A program made the position numbers and the translations under genes. Below, in pieces: positions 16,655-26,107 of a stretch of DNA of 64,000 nucleotides. Origin of the DNA: Clostridiales bacterium (lineage in GTDB: Bacteria > Bacillota > Clostridia > Christensenellales > JAISNN01); assembly GCA_031275485.1 (NCBI GenBank), contig JAISOS010000019.1, positions 1 to 64,000 on the forward strand. Direction: 5' to 3'. The notes beneath the pieces are model-generated. The model ran no database searches. It was not told the origin of the DNA and worked only from the letters and a program-made list of their open reading frames with translations. Position 1 is the stretch's first letter, and every line of letters starts with the position of its first letter.

Positions 16655-19600
16655 TTACGTTCCCGTCAACTCGCCGACCGCCGCATTATACAACGCGGTA
16701 ATCGAAGCTTGAATGAGGCTACTCTCGCTTTCCGCTTTCGAAGCTTCCGCCGCTCTTAACGCAAAGCGGTAAATTATTTCGTCCTTAATCGGCTTGGTGC
16801 TCCCCGAAGCTCTTAAAGCGACTATAAGGCCCTCAATATCTGTTATATAAGCCGCATCCGCGCTCCGCGCCGCCGCGTCCGCCGCGTCGGTAAGATTCAG
16901 AGCCGCTCCCAAGAACACTTGCTCAACGGCGCTCAACGCGTCAAACGCGGTTCTCTCCTTTTCAACGGCTTCATAAGCGGCTTGTTTCAGCGCGTCGGCC
17001 GTTTCAGGAGTAACGGCAAGCGCGTCCGCGTAAAGAGCCTCTATTCTCGCGCCAACGTCCGCTTTTGTGATAAGAGCTTTTATGACCGCGTCCGTAGCCC
17101 CTAACGCGGCGTCATACGACTTCGCCGACTGTGCAATCGACGCGATCGACGCTACGGCTTTCTGATAATCCGTATTAAAGCAGGTCGCCGCGTCAGGCAA
17201 TCTATCCAATTGACTGTTCTCAACATTGCTTTTTGAACGGGTTTCCAAGATTCTGCGGGCTTCGTCGGCGGCCGCAATAATCTCTTTCGCTCTTATGCCG
17301 TCGGATTTTAGAATTGCCCAGACGCCCTCCCTAGCGTATTTAACGTCATTGTCATAATAGGCCTCCGAAGGATAGTTTCCGTCAATATAAGCCTGTACAT
17401 AGCCTTTGACATAACTTTCCGTGTACGGTTCAAAGGCTGTCCATATGGCGTTCGCCTCGTCGTTAGCCTCCGTTCCGGTATAGCCGGAGTCGTATGTTTT
17501 AGACCTGAACAATTCTTCTATCTCGGCTTTAAGGTCGTCCAAATCAGCAATATAATATATGTCGGCCGCTTGAACCTCGTCGTATTTTTTACCGACCCAA
17601 TATACCCATTCCTCTACGGTCGCGGCATAAACTTCCGTCTTCGCTTTATGCGTCAATTCGTCGGTTTCGGCGCCGATATCCTCAAGAAGCGACTCGACAA
17701 GCGCCTTATATTCCGCATAGCTTGCCGCCGACTCTACGCCCGACCCGCCGTCAAAGTATTTTGCGCCGCTCGCCGCGCCGTACCACTCGTCGTAATTGTA
17801 GCCGATATAGTCTACGTCGTTATCGTTCGCGTCCGGATCGTCGTCGTCGATTGTGTCGTAGAACGTTTTCACCGCGCCGGTTATTCTCGTTTCCGCCTCC
17901 GCAAAGTAGTCGGCGATTGTCTTGACGTTAATCGTTCCGTCAAGCAGTTCGCCTAAAAGACGTGTAGCTTCCTTATAGGAATCGACGTCGTCGATTTCAA
18001 ATGTGAAAACCTTACGGTATACGCCGTACAACCGCTCGTCCAGCTCTCTCGCGAAATCCGGCGCGTCTATCCACCAATCCGCCGACGGCACTTTTCCGTA
18101 GCTCGGATCGGTCAGATACCGCTCGGTTGTCGCCACCCAATTGTCATAAATCGCTTGCAGTATCGCCTTTTGGAGTTCGCCGATAGGCGCTTCTCCCGCT
18201 TTCACCTCTTTAGCTAGGTCATCTTCATATATTCTCTTAAATTCCGCGTCAAAATCCGCACGGGTAGTTTTTTTCAAAAGTTCCTCGTAGAACCAGCTGA
18301 AATTATAATTAGTTTCATAGTCATAATCCGCGTTGTCCGTAATCACCGTTTTAAATATTTCACGGGTTCTGTCGTTGACGTCTTTCACAGCGTTCTCTTG
18401 CGCTACGTCGATTTTATCAACCGCATAGAACATAGCGTCGATAGTTTGCATGACGGTATCTCCGTCGGCGGTCCCGTCGAGCTCCGAGAGATAATCGCGG
18501 ATACTACCTATTAATCCGGCTATGTCCTCCCGGAAGTATTCCCCGTACTCCGCCGTGCCAAAACCGTTATAGACGAACGTATACGTATATTCGTGATTGA
18601 CGAATTCGTCTATGAGCTCTTCGAACGCGTGCGTCCATCTGTATTTTAACAGGTCAAGCACGTAAGCCCCCGCTTCGTCGGTCAGCAATCCGCTTCCGTT
18701 AAGAACCGTATTTATCGCCTCTATTCTGTCCATATTAGAAACGTTCTCACCGTCAATAGCCGCGAACGGCTTCTCCGTTCTTGTCTCCGCGCGCTCCCAA
18801 CGGACAGGCTTGTTATCTTCGTCGTAAACCGTCTTATACAGCTCCATGCTCCACTCGTCGTCTCCGAACCATGCGGCGAACCATGCGTCGCGGTCGGTCT
18901 TGTCGCCGATATCCGTCTTCGGGCCGTTCCAATTTTCCTTAAAGAGATAGTCCCCGACGGAATCGTCGTATGAGTCCAAAGTGTTGTCCTTAGTATCGTA
19001 GTAGCTCTCCACCAATCCGGCTATAAGCTCTTTCAGCTCCTCATACGCCGCCTCGTCCATTTTCAAATCATAGTTCACGGCTTGCATACATCTATCATAG
19101 AACGCCTCGCCCAGCCGCGCGACCGTCGTTTCGTCGCTCTCCGTAATCGCGCCGAGATTATCGTAGGTTTGCGTGTCAAGCCAATCGATTAATTCGTCGT
19201 ACAAAGCGTCTATCTCGGTAGAGTCAAACAAAGGCATTCCCGTGAAGTCTATAGCTTTTATTTTGTCCGTCTCTATCGTCAATTTATCCGCCAGCGACTC
19301 TTTCGTAAGCCCGAATATAAACTCTTTAAAGCCGTCGGCTATCCCGCTATTCTCCGGATCGTAGACCTTCGCGAAAGCCTCCTCGTAAGCCTCTCTGCCG
19401 CCGTTTGCCGCGTCGTACAAATCTACGTAGTACGCGACGCCGTCGCCGTTGCCGTTGTCAAAGCCCGTTATGCCGTCGAACCACTTCCCGTAGCCTTCCT
19501 CAAAGCCCGCTTCGTTCATACGGTAACCGATAAACGCTATGTTATTTATATCCGCCGAGTCATACTTCGCGTTGTTGATTGTATTGTAATAGTCCGTAAT

Positions 19601-21253
19601 CAACCGCGCGACGGCGTTTTTCGTATACTCGGAATTAAACTCTAATGCCGCCAGCTTGCTTTTCGCCTCGGAATCGGCTTCCGTGCCGGTCGTTTTGGTC
19701 GTTCCGTCCCATTTCTCGTCTAAAGCGGTTTGACCGTATATAAGCTCGCCGAGCTCTTGTAACGCGGCGTCAAGCGCGACTTGATCGTAAGCGCGGGTCG
19801 CCGTAAGCGCGTCGTACTCGGCCCGTATCCAGCTCCACCAATAATCGGCGGCGGCTAAATAAACTTTGTCCTCCACTTCCGGTAGCAACGCGCCGTCTTC
19901 GTCAAGCGCATTCGCTCTCGCCGCGATAAAGGCGTCGTAGTCGCCCGCTCCGTCCGCCGCGACGATATCCGCAAACCACGTTTCATAGGTATAACCGATG
20001 AACGTTATATCGTCGTCTCCGTCATTGCCATCGTCGTCTATGCCGTCGTAATATTCTTTGATTTTGCCGTCGATAAGATCTTTGGTATCGGCTTGCTGTA
20101 CCGCTATCGTATCGATAGTTCCCAGTTCGTCGAGTTTGTCCTTAAATTGCGCGTACGTAATATCGTTGTACGAAGCGTTTTTCACAAAAGCGGCCAATTC
20201 GCCATAGTTATTCTCAACCTCTTTCGCGTAATATTCGCCGTTGCCCTTATACGAAGCGAATGCCTCATCGATCTCGGCCAGCCAATTCTCTTGAATAAGA
20301 CCCGTCTCGCCGCCCGCCGTTCCGAAAATCTCTTTCTTCATAAACTTCGTCAGGCTCTCGTCGCCGAGGTCTATGACTCTGAAAAGATTCAGGGTTAGTT
20401 CGCCGAGATTCTTAGCGCCGACTAAATCGATTATGAAATATTCGCTCTCTTCGCCCGCGTCGAACCAATTACCGTAGTCGTAATTAATATCTTTCGCGAG
20501 GTCTTCGTCCGTCGCGCTCGGATAAAAGCCTTGATAGAACTCCAAAACGGCGTTTTCTACGGCTTTCTGTATCCAGCCCTGAGCAAGAACGCTTTCCACG
20601 GCTTCCCTGTCGGCGTCCACGACGTCTTGGAATTTACCGTCGACGTAGTCTTGCAACGTGTCGCTCTGAGAATTCAACGAAGATACGATAAAGTCTTGCA
20701 ACGCGCTTTCCAGAGCCGGAATATCCGTATCTTTCAACGTGCCGAGCGTTGTTTTAAGCGTCGAAAGCTGCTCCGACAAGCCTTTTAAATATGTATTCAG
20801 CGGAATTTCCTCGTTACCCTCTCCCTCGAATACTATCTGCGATTCCAAATCGTCCAACCGATCCGTCAACGCCGATTCCAAATCGTCCAGCCGATCGTCC
20901 AATTCCGTCAACGCCTCGCTTAAACCGTCCAATTCCTCGTCCTTAAGACCGTCGATAAGACCGGTAATGTCTCTCTTTAAATCATTAATCTTAGAGAGCA
21001 ACGTATCGGTCAAATCGGAATTACCGGTCGCCACGTCGTCTTTTAGACCGCCCACATCGTCTTTCAGACCGTCCAACGTCCGCTGAATGTCGCTCATCGC
21101 TTGTTCAAGCAGATCGTTGCGTTTGACTTCCGTCGATACGAATACCGACAGCAAGACAAACGAAGCTACAAACACCGCCGACGATACAGCAATAGCTATA
21201 TTAATCAGCAACGCTTTCTTTGCCACAAAAAATGCCTTGATTTTACTCAACAT
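16655..21253 (-). CDS. Very large membrane-anchored, acidic, repeat-containing protein of unknown function
   Basis: The 1532-residue product has one N-terminal membrane segment (about residues 14-40, VSSAVFVASFVLLSVFV). A heptad-rich region near 45-200 (LDGLKDDVGGLKDDV, LDDRLDDLESAL) suggests a coiled coil. The long remainder contains degenerate repeats of a Tyr/Asp-rich unit of the form (V/I)..(Y/F)YD.I.D...D.D...IGY.Y..WF, seen near residues 235, 401, 551, 746, 885, 965, 1125 and 1284. No LPXTG, dockerin or enzymatic motif was seen. Topology suggests an extracellular, strongly acidic stalk. AAGGAG lies before the ATG. The 272-residue membrane protein gene lies upstream on the same strand. 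I do not recognise the family. Confidence 0.85.
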   Translation of the reverse strand: MLSKIKAFFVAKKALLINIAIAVSSAVFVASFVLLSVFVSTEVKRNDLLEQAMSDIQRTLDGLKDDVGGLKDDVATGNSDLTDTLLSKINDLKRDITGLIDGLKDEELDGLSEALTELDDRLDDLESALTDRLDDLESQIVFEGEGNEEIPLNTYLKGLSEQLSTLKTTLGTLKDTDIPALESALQDFIVSSLNSQSDTLQDYVDGKFQDVVDADREAVESVLAQGWIQKAVENAVLEFYQGFYPSATDEDLAKDINYDYGNWFDAGEESEYFIIDLVGAKNLGELTLNLFRVIDLGDESLTKFMKKEIFGTAGGETGLIQENWLAEIDEAFASYKGNGEYYAKEVENNYGELAAFVKNASYNDITYAQFKDKLDELGTIDTIAVQQADTKDLIDGKIKEYYDGIDDDGNDGDDDITFIGYTYETWFADIVAADGAGDYDAFIAARANALDEDGALLPEVEDKVYLAAADYWWSWIRAEYDALTATRAYDQVALDAALQELGELIYGQTALDEKWDGTTKTTGTEADSEAKSKLAALEFNSEYTKNAVARLITDYYNTINNAKYDSADINNIAFIGYRMNEAGFEEGYGKWFDGITGFDNGNGDGVAYYVDLYDAANGGREAYEEAFAKVYDPENSGIADGFKEFIFGLTKESLADKLTIETDKIKAIDFTGMPLFDSTEIDALYDELIDWLDTQTYDNLGAITESDETTVARLGEAFYDRCMQAVNYDLKMDEAAYEELKELIAGLVESYYDTKDNTLDSYDDSVGDYLFKENWNGPKTDIGDKTDRDAWFAAWFGDDEWSMELYKTVYDEDNKPVRWERAETRTEKPFAAIDGENVSNMDRIEAINTVLNGSGLLTDEAGAYVLDLLKYRWTHAFEELIDEFVNHEYTYTFVYNGFGTAEYGEYFREDIAGLIGSIRDYLSELDGTADGDTVMQTIDAMFYAVDKIDVAQENAVKDVNDRTREIFKTVITDNADYDYETNYNFSWFYEELLKKTTRADFDAEFKRIYEDDLAKEVKAGEAPIGELQKAILQAIYDNWVATTERYLTDPSYGKVPSADWWIDAPDFARELDERLYGVYRKVFTFEIDDVDSYKEATRLLGELLDGTINVKTIADYFAEAETRITGAVKTFYDTIDDDDPDANDNDVDYIGYNYDEWYGAASGAKYFDGGSGVESAASYAEYKALVESLLEDIGAETDELTHKAKTEVYAATVEEWVYWVGKKYDEVQAADIYYIADLDDLKAEIEELFRSKTYDSGYTGTEANDEANAIWTAFEPYTESYVKGYVQAYIDGNYPSEAYYDNDVKYAREGVWAILKSDGIRAKEIIAAADEARRILETRSKSNVENSQLDRLPDAATCFNTDYQKAVASIASIAQSAKSYDAALGATDAVIKALITKADVGARIEALYADALAVTPETADALKQAAYEAVEKERTAFDALSAVEQVFLGAALNLTDAADAAARSADAAYITDIEGLIVALRASGSTKPIKDEIIYRFALRAAEASKAESESSLIQASITALYNAAVGELTGT

Positions 21254-21362
21254 ATTTTTTTTACTCCTTATCCTTTTTGTTAAGTATTTTTATTTATGTT
21301 CGCCGTCCTTGTTCCGTTTTCCGAAATCCGATACGGTTATTTTTCCGCGTCCGTTTTTTACG

Positions 21363-21423
21363 CTAAAAGTTTTTATAAAGCAACGCGGAAGGCAACCTTA
21401 TTTTAAGGATTCCCCGCGTAAAT
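21363..21423 (+). repeat. HP-1 palindromic repeat, copy 11 (degenerate)
   Basis: CTAAAAGTTTTTATAAAGCA then ACGCGGAAGGCAACCTT, loop, AAGGATTCCCCGCGT. The stem is shorter. It lies between the genes at 16655 and 21441. Confidence 0.55.
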
Positions 21424-21440
21424 TCTTAAAACAAAACCTT

Positions 21441-22259
21441 CTATTCCTCTTTTTTTCTGAATTCCGCAGGACGGCGCTCGCCGAAGTCGACGATTTTCAC
21501 CTCGCCGTCCGCTTTGTCGTATATTATCTCTTTACGCGTGTACGGATTATATTTCTTATCCCCGGGACTTACAAACGTTTTCTTTTTCTCACCGCCTATC
21601 TCGGCGGCGGCTTTCAAAAACAACTCGGCGGAAACGCCGTCCTCACGCAAATTCTCGCCCGAAACGGTCTTTTCTTTTTTGCTTTCCGCGTATTTCGCCG
21701 TCTTTTCCTTTTCGACCGCTTCGCGCGCCGATTTTTCCTTCTCCGCCGTTTCAACGGCGGTCTTTTCCCGCTTGCCGCCGTCGGACACGACAAAAACCGC
21801 ACCGTCGTCACGCGGAGCGTCCTTGAAACCGCTGTCGTCGATTATGTAAACGCCGTCGTCCGCCCGCTCGGCTGTGTCCGCCCGTTTCTCGCCGCCGTCC
21901 GCTACCGTCCTCCCGTCTCCCGCGATTCCGGCGCTTACGCTCTCGTCACCCCGGCTACCGATACGCGCCGAAAAAGCTTCCTCCGCGCCGTCCTTTTCCG
22001 CCTCGCCGGTCTTTTTCTTGCCGCGCTTCAACGACAGCAATGCGAAAAGCGCCGCCGCAGAAATCAGCATAAGACCGGAAAATAAAATCAACTGCCACCA
22101 GCCGCCAACCGCCGCGCCGAAAACTATGCCGGTTAAAGCTAAACTCACCGACCGCGCCGCGCCGCCTCCCGCAAAAACGAACGCTACGGCGGTAAAAACA
22201 GCCGCCGCAAAAATCGCCGGAATTAAATGATAACCGTTATTTTTGTTTGTTTTTTTCAT
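21441..22259 (-). CDS. Membrane protein with a long charged tail, unknown
   Basis: The 272-residue product has two to three hydrophobic segments in residues 10-75 (AIFAAAVFTAVAFVFAGGG, then VGGWWQLILFSGLMLISAAALFALL by parts). A long Lys/Glu/Asp-rich low-complexity tail follows, with short ordered pieces such as VYIIDDSGF and GAVFVVSDGG, and the protein ends in KIVDFGERRPAEFRKK. The tail is probably cytoplasmic. GAGGT precedes the ATG, and a sigma-A promoter lies at 22344-22371. The 1532-residue gene follows on the same strand after 187 bp, so the two may form an operon and a complex at the membrane; this is inference from position only. Confidence 0.7.
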   Translation of the reverse strand: MKKTNKNNGYHLIPAIFAAAVFTAVAFVFAGGGAARSVSLALTGIVFGAAVGGWWQLILFSGLMLISAAALFALLSLKRGKKKTGEAEKDGAEEAFSARIGSRGDESVSAGIAGDGRTVADGGEKRADTAERADDGVYIIDDSGFKDAPRDDGAVFVVSDGGKREKTAVETAEKEKSAREAVEKEKTAKYAESKKEKTVSGENLREDGVSAELFLKAAAEIGGEKKKTFVSPGDKKYNPYTRKEIIYDKADGEVKIVDFGERRPAEFRKKEE

Positions 22260-22343
22260 AATTACCTCATCGGCAGGTATTATTCGCCGCGCACGCCGAA
22301 CGATATAAAAAAGATGACCTAAATTTTTTCATTATATATAAGT

Positions 22344-22371
22344 ATTATACCACAAATAAACAATAAGTCAA
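22344..22371 (-). promoter_or_regulatory. Sigma-A promoter for the 21441-22259 gene
   Basis: On minus TTGACT (22366-22371), a 16-nt spacer and TATAAT (22344-22349), giving a leader of about 80 nt before the ATG. Confidence 0.65.
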
Positions 22372-22825
22372 GCTATTAGCGAATAATTTAAAAATTTTTT
22401 TAACGGAAAACTAAATTGCGTTTTTTGGCTTTTTTGACAAAATTTCGCCCTTTTTTGCCTTTTTTTATGAGATTTTAAGCTAAAAACGGCTTAATTTTTT
22501 TAACATCTCGCGCTTTTACTTTTTTAAAAAAATGCAATTTTTTGTGTTTTGTTTTAAGCTCAACCACAAGCCGCATAAAAAAAATTAAAACGCGGTCACG
22601 CGAACGCGGATTTTTTTCCCCGCCGTTTCCGCAGATTTTTTGACGGTTTTTGTGAGTTTTTTTATGTTTCCCTCGATTTTTTCAGCGGTTTTAGAAAGAG
22701 CTACGAATTATTTATCCTTTTAGCGCGTTCCGTCATATATTATTGTATGAACGTTTTCTTAAATTACAGGAGCGGGCAACTCACGTTTAAAAAAGTAAAA
22801 AATTATATGGAGCGGCGGTTGAAAT
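22372..22825. other. AT-rich gap, no gene
   Basis: Long T-runs such as TTTTTTGGCTTTTTTGAC and TTTTTTGCCTTTTTTTATG dominate 22430-22700. The divergent promoter for the gene at 22826 should lie near 22740, but no clear hexamer pair is visible. Confidence 0.4.
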
Positions 22826-24076
22826 ATGGAATTTGATAATTTACCGTTTTTGGAAAATATAAAAAATATGGCGAAAGAGTATAATTCGGTTTTAAAAAAG
22901 CCGCAAAGATACGCATGTATAAAACACGATTGCCCGCCGGCGTATTACGAACATATGGAGAAAATTTACGGGAAACAAAAACGCACGGAAAAATTTGACG
23001 AAACGCAAGGCGGCGGCGCGGACGGCTCTATTACGCAAAATAACGGAGTAAATAATTATTCACCGCAAAACGGAAACGGAAACTCCAACGGCTATATTCC
23101 GCAAAGCGGCGACACGGATAATTACACCCTGCAAAACGGAGCTCCCAACGGTTATATTCCGCAAAGCGACGGGATGAATTCAGGTTTTGATAACGGGGAG
23201 CTTGCCTATTTCGAGCCGGGCTTTTCGGGCGACATTGCGCGCGAAAACGCGGTTGCCGATTTTGAAAACCAATACGAACTTTCGGATTTGTTTTCAGAAT
23301 TGAGAGACTTCGGAAACCGCGACGGACGGGATATATTAGACGGCGACTTGTCAGAACCGCAAAATTTATACGGAACGCGAAGCCGCAGCGATGCGAATTC
23401 GGGAATTAATGCAAATGGAAATAATACATACAACGGCGCGAACACGGGAATAAATACGAATAATACTATAAACGGAAGCGGCGCCTACAACGACGGCAAG
23501 CCGGCTCAAAAGATTCCGCAAGGAAACGCACCTAACCATATTCAAGAGTATGCCGATATGACGTTCCGATACCCGAAAACGCAAGAAAGCTCCGCCGCCC
23601 GTGATTTTGAACGACAAATCGACGACTCGCAACAAATCGACGGAACGCGGCAAAATAACGGCGCGGAGAATAATAAAGATTATAGAGACTTAGCCGCGTT
23701 TACAAATACTTTAAAAAATATCCGTTTAATTCTGAACGACCAAGCGGCGCTACTTATATATATGCGCTCGCTGACGCCCGACCGCGTACTGCGCGAAAAA
23801 ATCGACGGCGCGCTGTCGATGAAAGAAAACGTGCTGAAAGATTCCGAACATATATACGCCGAGATCGGCGGCGCGGCGAATATATCCCGTCCGAATATAT
23901 CGCGCGGAGCATACGGGAACGCCTATAATATGCTGACGGCTTTACAAAATACGCTTGACCGGAATTTTGAGATTCTCGTAAACAATAATTTCAGCAAGAA
24001 TTATATGAACGGTCTTTCGGGAATGATTTCCTCCGAAAATAAATACCGTCTTTTGGCTACCGAATTGAAGCGATAA
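22826..24076 (+). CDS. Asn/Gly-rich protein with helical C-terminal domain, unknown
   Basis: The 416-residue product begins with a short helical region containing two cysteines (YACIKHDCPPAYYEHMEKIYG). About 230 residues of Asn/Gln/Gly-rich low complexity follow, with recurring (P/S)NGYIPQS and NTNNT-type words. The last 130 residues (LAAFTNTLKNIRLILNDQAALLIYMRSL... to the end) are predicted helical and could form a four-helix, ferritin-like bundle. The mix recalls spore-coat or sporulation-associated proteins, but no family was recognised. A GGAGCGG motif lies 11 nt before the ATG. It stands alone on plus between minus-strand genes. Confidence 0.7.
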   Translation: MEFDNLPFLENIKNMAKEYNSVLKKPQRYACIKHDCPPAYYEHMEKIYGKQKRTEKFDETQGGGADGSITQNNGVNNYSPQNGNGNSNGYIPQSGDTDNYTLQNGAPNGYIPQSDGMNSGFDNGELAYFEPGFSGDIARENAVADFENQYELSDLFSELRDFGNRDGRDILDGDLSEPQNLYGTRSRSDANSGINANGNNTYNGANTGINTNNTINGSGAYNDGKPAQKIPQGNAPNHIQEYADMTFRYPKTQESSAARDFERQIDDSQQIDGTRQNNGAENNKDYRDLAAFTNTLKNIRLILNDQAALLIYMRSLTPDRVLREKIDGALSMKENVLKDSEHIYAEIGGAANISRPNISRGAYGNAYNMLTALQNTLDRNFEILVNNNFSKNYMNGLSGMISSENKYRLLATELKR

Positions 24077-24228
24077 TAAAAAATGCCGGTTTTGCCGTCA
24101 AAAATAAACCGCGAAAAATAAAACCGTCAATACGGCGATCGCGCTTTTAAATCGCACGGCGGACAAGGTTTAAACCGTATAAAACGAAACCGTAAAAAGC
24201 AAAACTTTTTGCGATAAGCTGATTCGCG

Positions 24229-25068
24229 TTATTTTTTTAAATAAAAAACCGTCCGCCTCGCATTTCCGGCGAGTATGTCTCTGATTTTGAAAATGCTGTT
24301 AGAAATTATAACTTTTATGCCCCGTTTAAGCGGTTCTTTGATATATTCAAGCTTGGCAAGCGCACCGAACGCTCCCTTGCGGCTCGCGCCGACGCAGCTT
24401 TTTTGCAATTCCTCAATTTTTTTTATAAGAAAGTCCGAAGTTTCCGCCGCAACCTCCGGCACGAGCGTGGACGGGTCGGAGGCGTTCTGATATATTCCGT
24501 CTGTGCCGGTTAAAATCAGCAATGTCGAACAGCCGAGCAGACAGGCTATTTGCGCGGCGGTCTCGTCGTTATCGACGCATTCGACGGCTTTTTGCCCCTC
24601 TTTCCGCATCGTTTGGATTTCCATTTTGCGGTTTTCGTCGTCCGAAACGGCGTCGTTATAATTAATTATCGGAATCGCGTTTTGCGGCGGACATCTAAGG
24701 AGCATTTCTTTAAGATGACGGCGTTTCGCTCCGTCGTTGAAATGCTGATGTTCGACGAGAATTTGACGTATGCTGAATTTGCTGTCTACGAACTGTCTGT
24801 AATTTTGCATCAAAACGGATTGCCCCTGCGCGGCGTAATCGGTCTTAATTTGCTCGGCGGCGTCGGGACAATCCGCGGCAAAAAGCTCGCCGCCATTGCG
24901 TTTGATATAGTCAAGGCGACCTATTTCGGTCGCGCCGGAGGAAACTAAAGCGCAACCCGGTCTTAACTCTCTGGACAATCTGGCAAAGACGTTGTAATTT
25001 ATATCGTTATAGTCCTTGTCGATGAGAGCCATAGAACCTATTTTTATAACCAAATCTATAGTATTCAT
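24229..25068 (-). CDS. Amino-acid kinase, divergent glutamate 5-kinase (ProB-like)
   Basis: Glutamate 5-kinases phosphorylate glutamate in the first step of proline synthesis. The 279-residue product has family landmarks: VIKIGSMAL near the start, VSSGATEIG near 45, AAQGQS near 82, INYNDAVS near 139, DNDETAAQIA near 165 and LLILTGTDGIY near 182. The usual glycine-rich GTGGM.TK loop reads GASRKGAFGALAK, which is atypical, and there is no C-terminal PUA domain. proA is not adjacent. It may be a bona fide short ProB or a related kinase with another substrate. The ATG at 25068 is chosen; a TTG at 25083 is also in frame. No good ribosome binding site precedes either. Confidence 0.7.
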   Translation of the reverse strand: MNTIDLVIKIGSMALIDKDYNDINYNVFARLSRELRPGCALVSSGATEIGRLDYIKRNGGELFAADCPDAAEQIKTDYAAQGQSVLMQNYRQFVDSKFSIRQILVEHQHFNDGAKRRHLKEMLLRCPPQNAIPIINYNDAVSDDENRKMEIQTMRKEGQKAVECVDNDETAAQIACLLGCSTLLILTGTDGIYQNASDPSTLVPEVAAETSDFLIKKIEELQKSCVGASRKGAFGALAKLEYIKEPLKRGIKVIISNSIFKIRDILAGNARRTVFYLKK

Positions 25069-25227
25069 AATTTTTTCAATCAATTACGACGTTATATTTT
25101 TCTTTATAGCTTTTACTTTTTTAACCTGTTTCTTTTCGTATCGTTCTTCTCCGTTTTTATCGGCGAGTTCAATATAAAATTCACAATTCTACGTCTATAC
25201 GCTTCCGCGCCGTGAACCGACCTCTAA

Positions 25228-25794
25228 TTAGACCCTGCTCATATACTCGCCGCCCTCGCGGGTGTCGATTCTTATAACATCGCCTTGATTGACGAACATC
25301 GGCACATTAATAGTCAGCCCGGTTTCAAGCGTAGCCGGTTTAGTCGCGTTAGAAACGGTATCGCCCTTCGCCCCCGGCTCGCAATCGGTAATCTCGAGCT
25401 CGACAAAGTTCGGCGGCTCGACAAGGAATGCCTCTCCCTTATAAAAGGAGATCGTCGCGTTGGTATTTTCTTTAATAAAAAGAAGAGCGTTTTCCACTTG
25501 ACTTTGGTTAAGCGGCGTTTGCTCATACGTTTCCGGATCCATAAAGTAGTAGAGACTGCCGTCCGAATAAAGATATTGCATTTCCTTTCTTTCGATTAGG
25601 GCAAGCTCGAATTTATCGGACGGATTAAATGTCCGCTCGACGATACTGCCGGATATGACGTTTTTGATTTTCGCTCTTACGAACGCCGCGCCCTTGCCCG
25701 GCTTGACATGTTGAAAATCGACGATTACCATGACGTTGCCGTCCATTTCAAAGGTTATACCCTTTCTGAAATCGCCTGCGGTTAAAAATCCCAT
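25228..25794 (-). CDS. efp: Elongation factor P
   Basis: EF-P enters the ribosomal E site and relieves stalling at proline stretches. The 188-residue product is the usual length with the three-domain beta layout. The loop [10 protein letters not shown] carries Lys34 at the tip that other bacteria modify; the modifying enzymes (EpmA or YmfI types) are not in the window. It ends with the family's typical [21 protein letters not shown] pattern. CGGAGGATTTTCATA precedes the ATG. The Xaa-Pro peptidase gene lies upstream on the same strand, an arrangement common in Firmicutes, though a 310-bp gap with a large palindrome separates them. Confidence 0.97.
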   Translation of the reverse strand: MGFLTAGDFRKGITFEMDGNVMVIVDFQHVKPGKGAAFVRAKIKNVISGSIVERTFNPSDKFELALIERKEMQYLYSDGSLYYFMDPETYEQTPLNQSQVENALLFIKENTNATISFYKGEAFLVEPPNFVELEITDCEPGAKGDTVSNATKPATLETGLTINVPMFVNQGDVIRIDTREGGEYMSRV

Positions 25795-26015
25795 TATGAA
25801 AATCCTCCGAGATAAAAAATATGATATTTGAGCGTTTATAGCCGTTATTATTGGAATTATAAATAAGATTAAGATTGCGTTTTTTCATCCGCGCACGCCT
25901 ATTTTTAGGACAATTACGAATAATTTTTCATATATGCGGCAATTTATTCGCGGCGTTTATAAATTTCTTTTCCGCGTTATTCATAAAATTTTTTTGTAAC
26001 ATACGCAACGTTTCC

Positions 26016-26066
26016 ACCCGTCAAACTTTAAAATCGGACGGCGTCCGATTTTAAAGTTTGACGGGT
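26016..26066. repeat. Perfect 51-bp palindrome
   Basis: Twenty-five bases (26016-26040, beginning ACCCGTCAAACTTTAAAATC) are the exact reverse complement of 26042-26066, with one central G. It lies between the peptidase stop (26108) and efp. There is no T-run on either side, so it is not a standard terminator. It is unrelated in sequence to HP-1. Confidence 0.95.
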
Positions 26067-26107
26067 TATAGTAGTATATAATTTGTTCGCACCAGAAGCC
26101 GTTTCCG

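Noticed and set aside
25068-25110. TATAAC near the kinase start considered as a third leaderless promoter
   Set aside because: The -10 box is imperfect, the -35 is unclear and the start codon is ambiguous.
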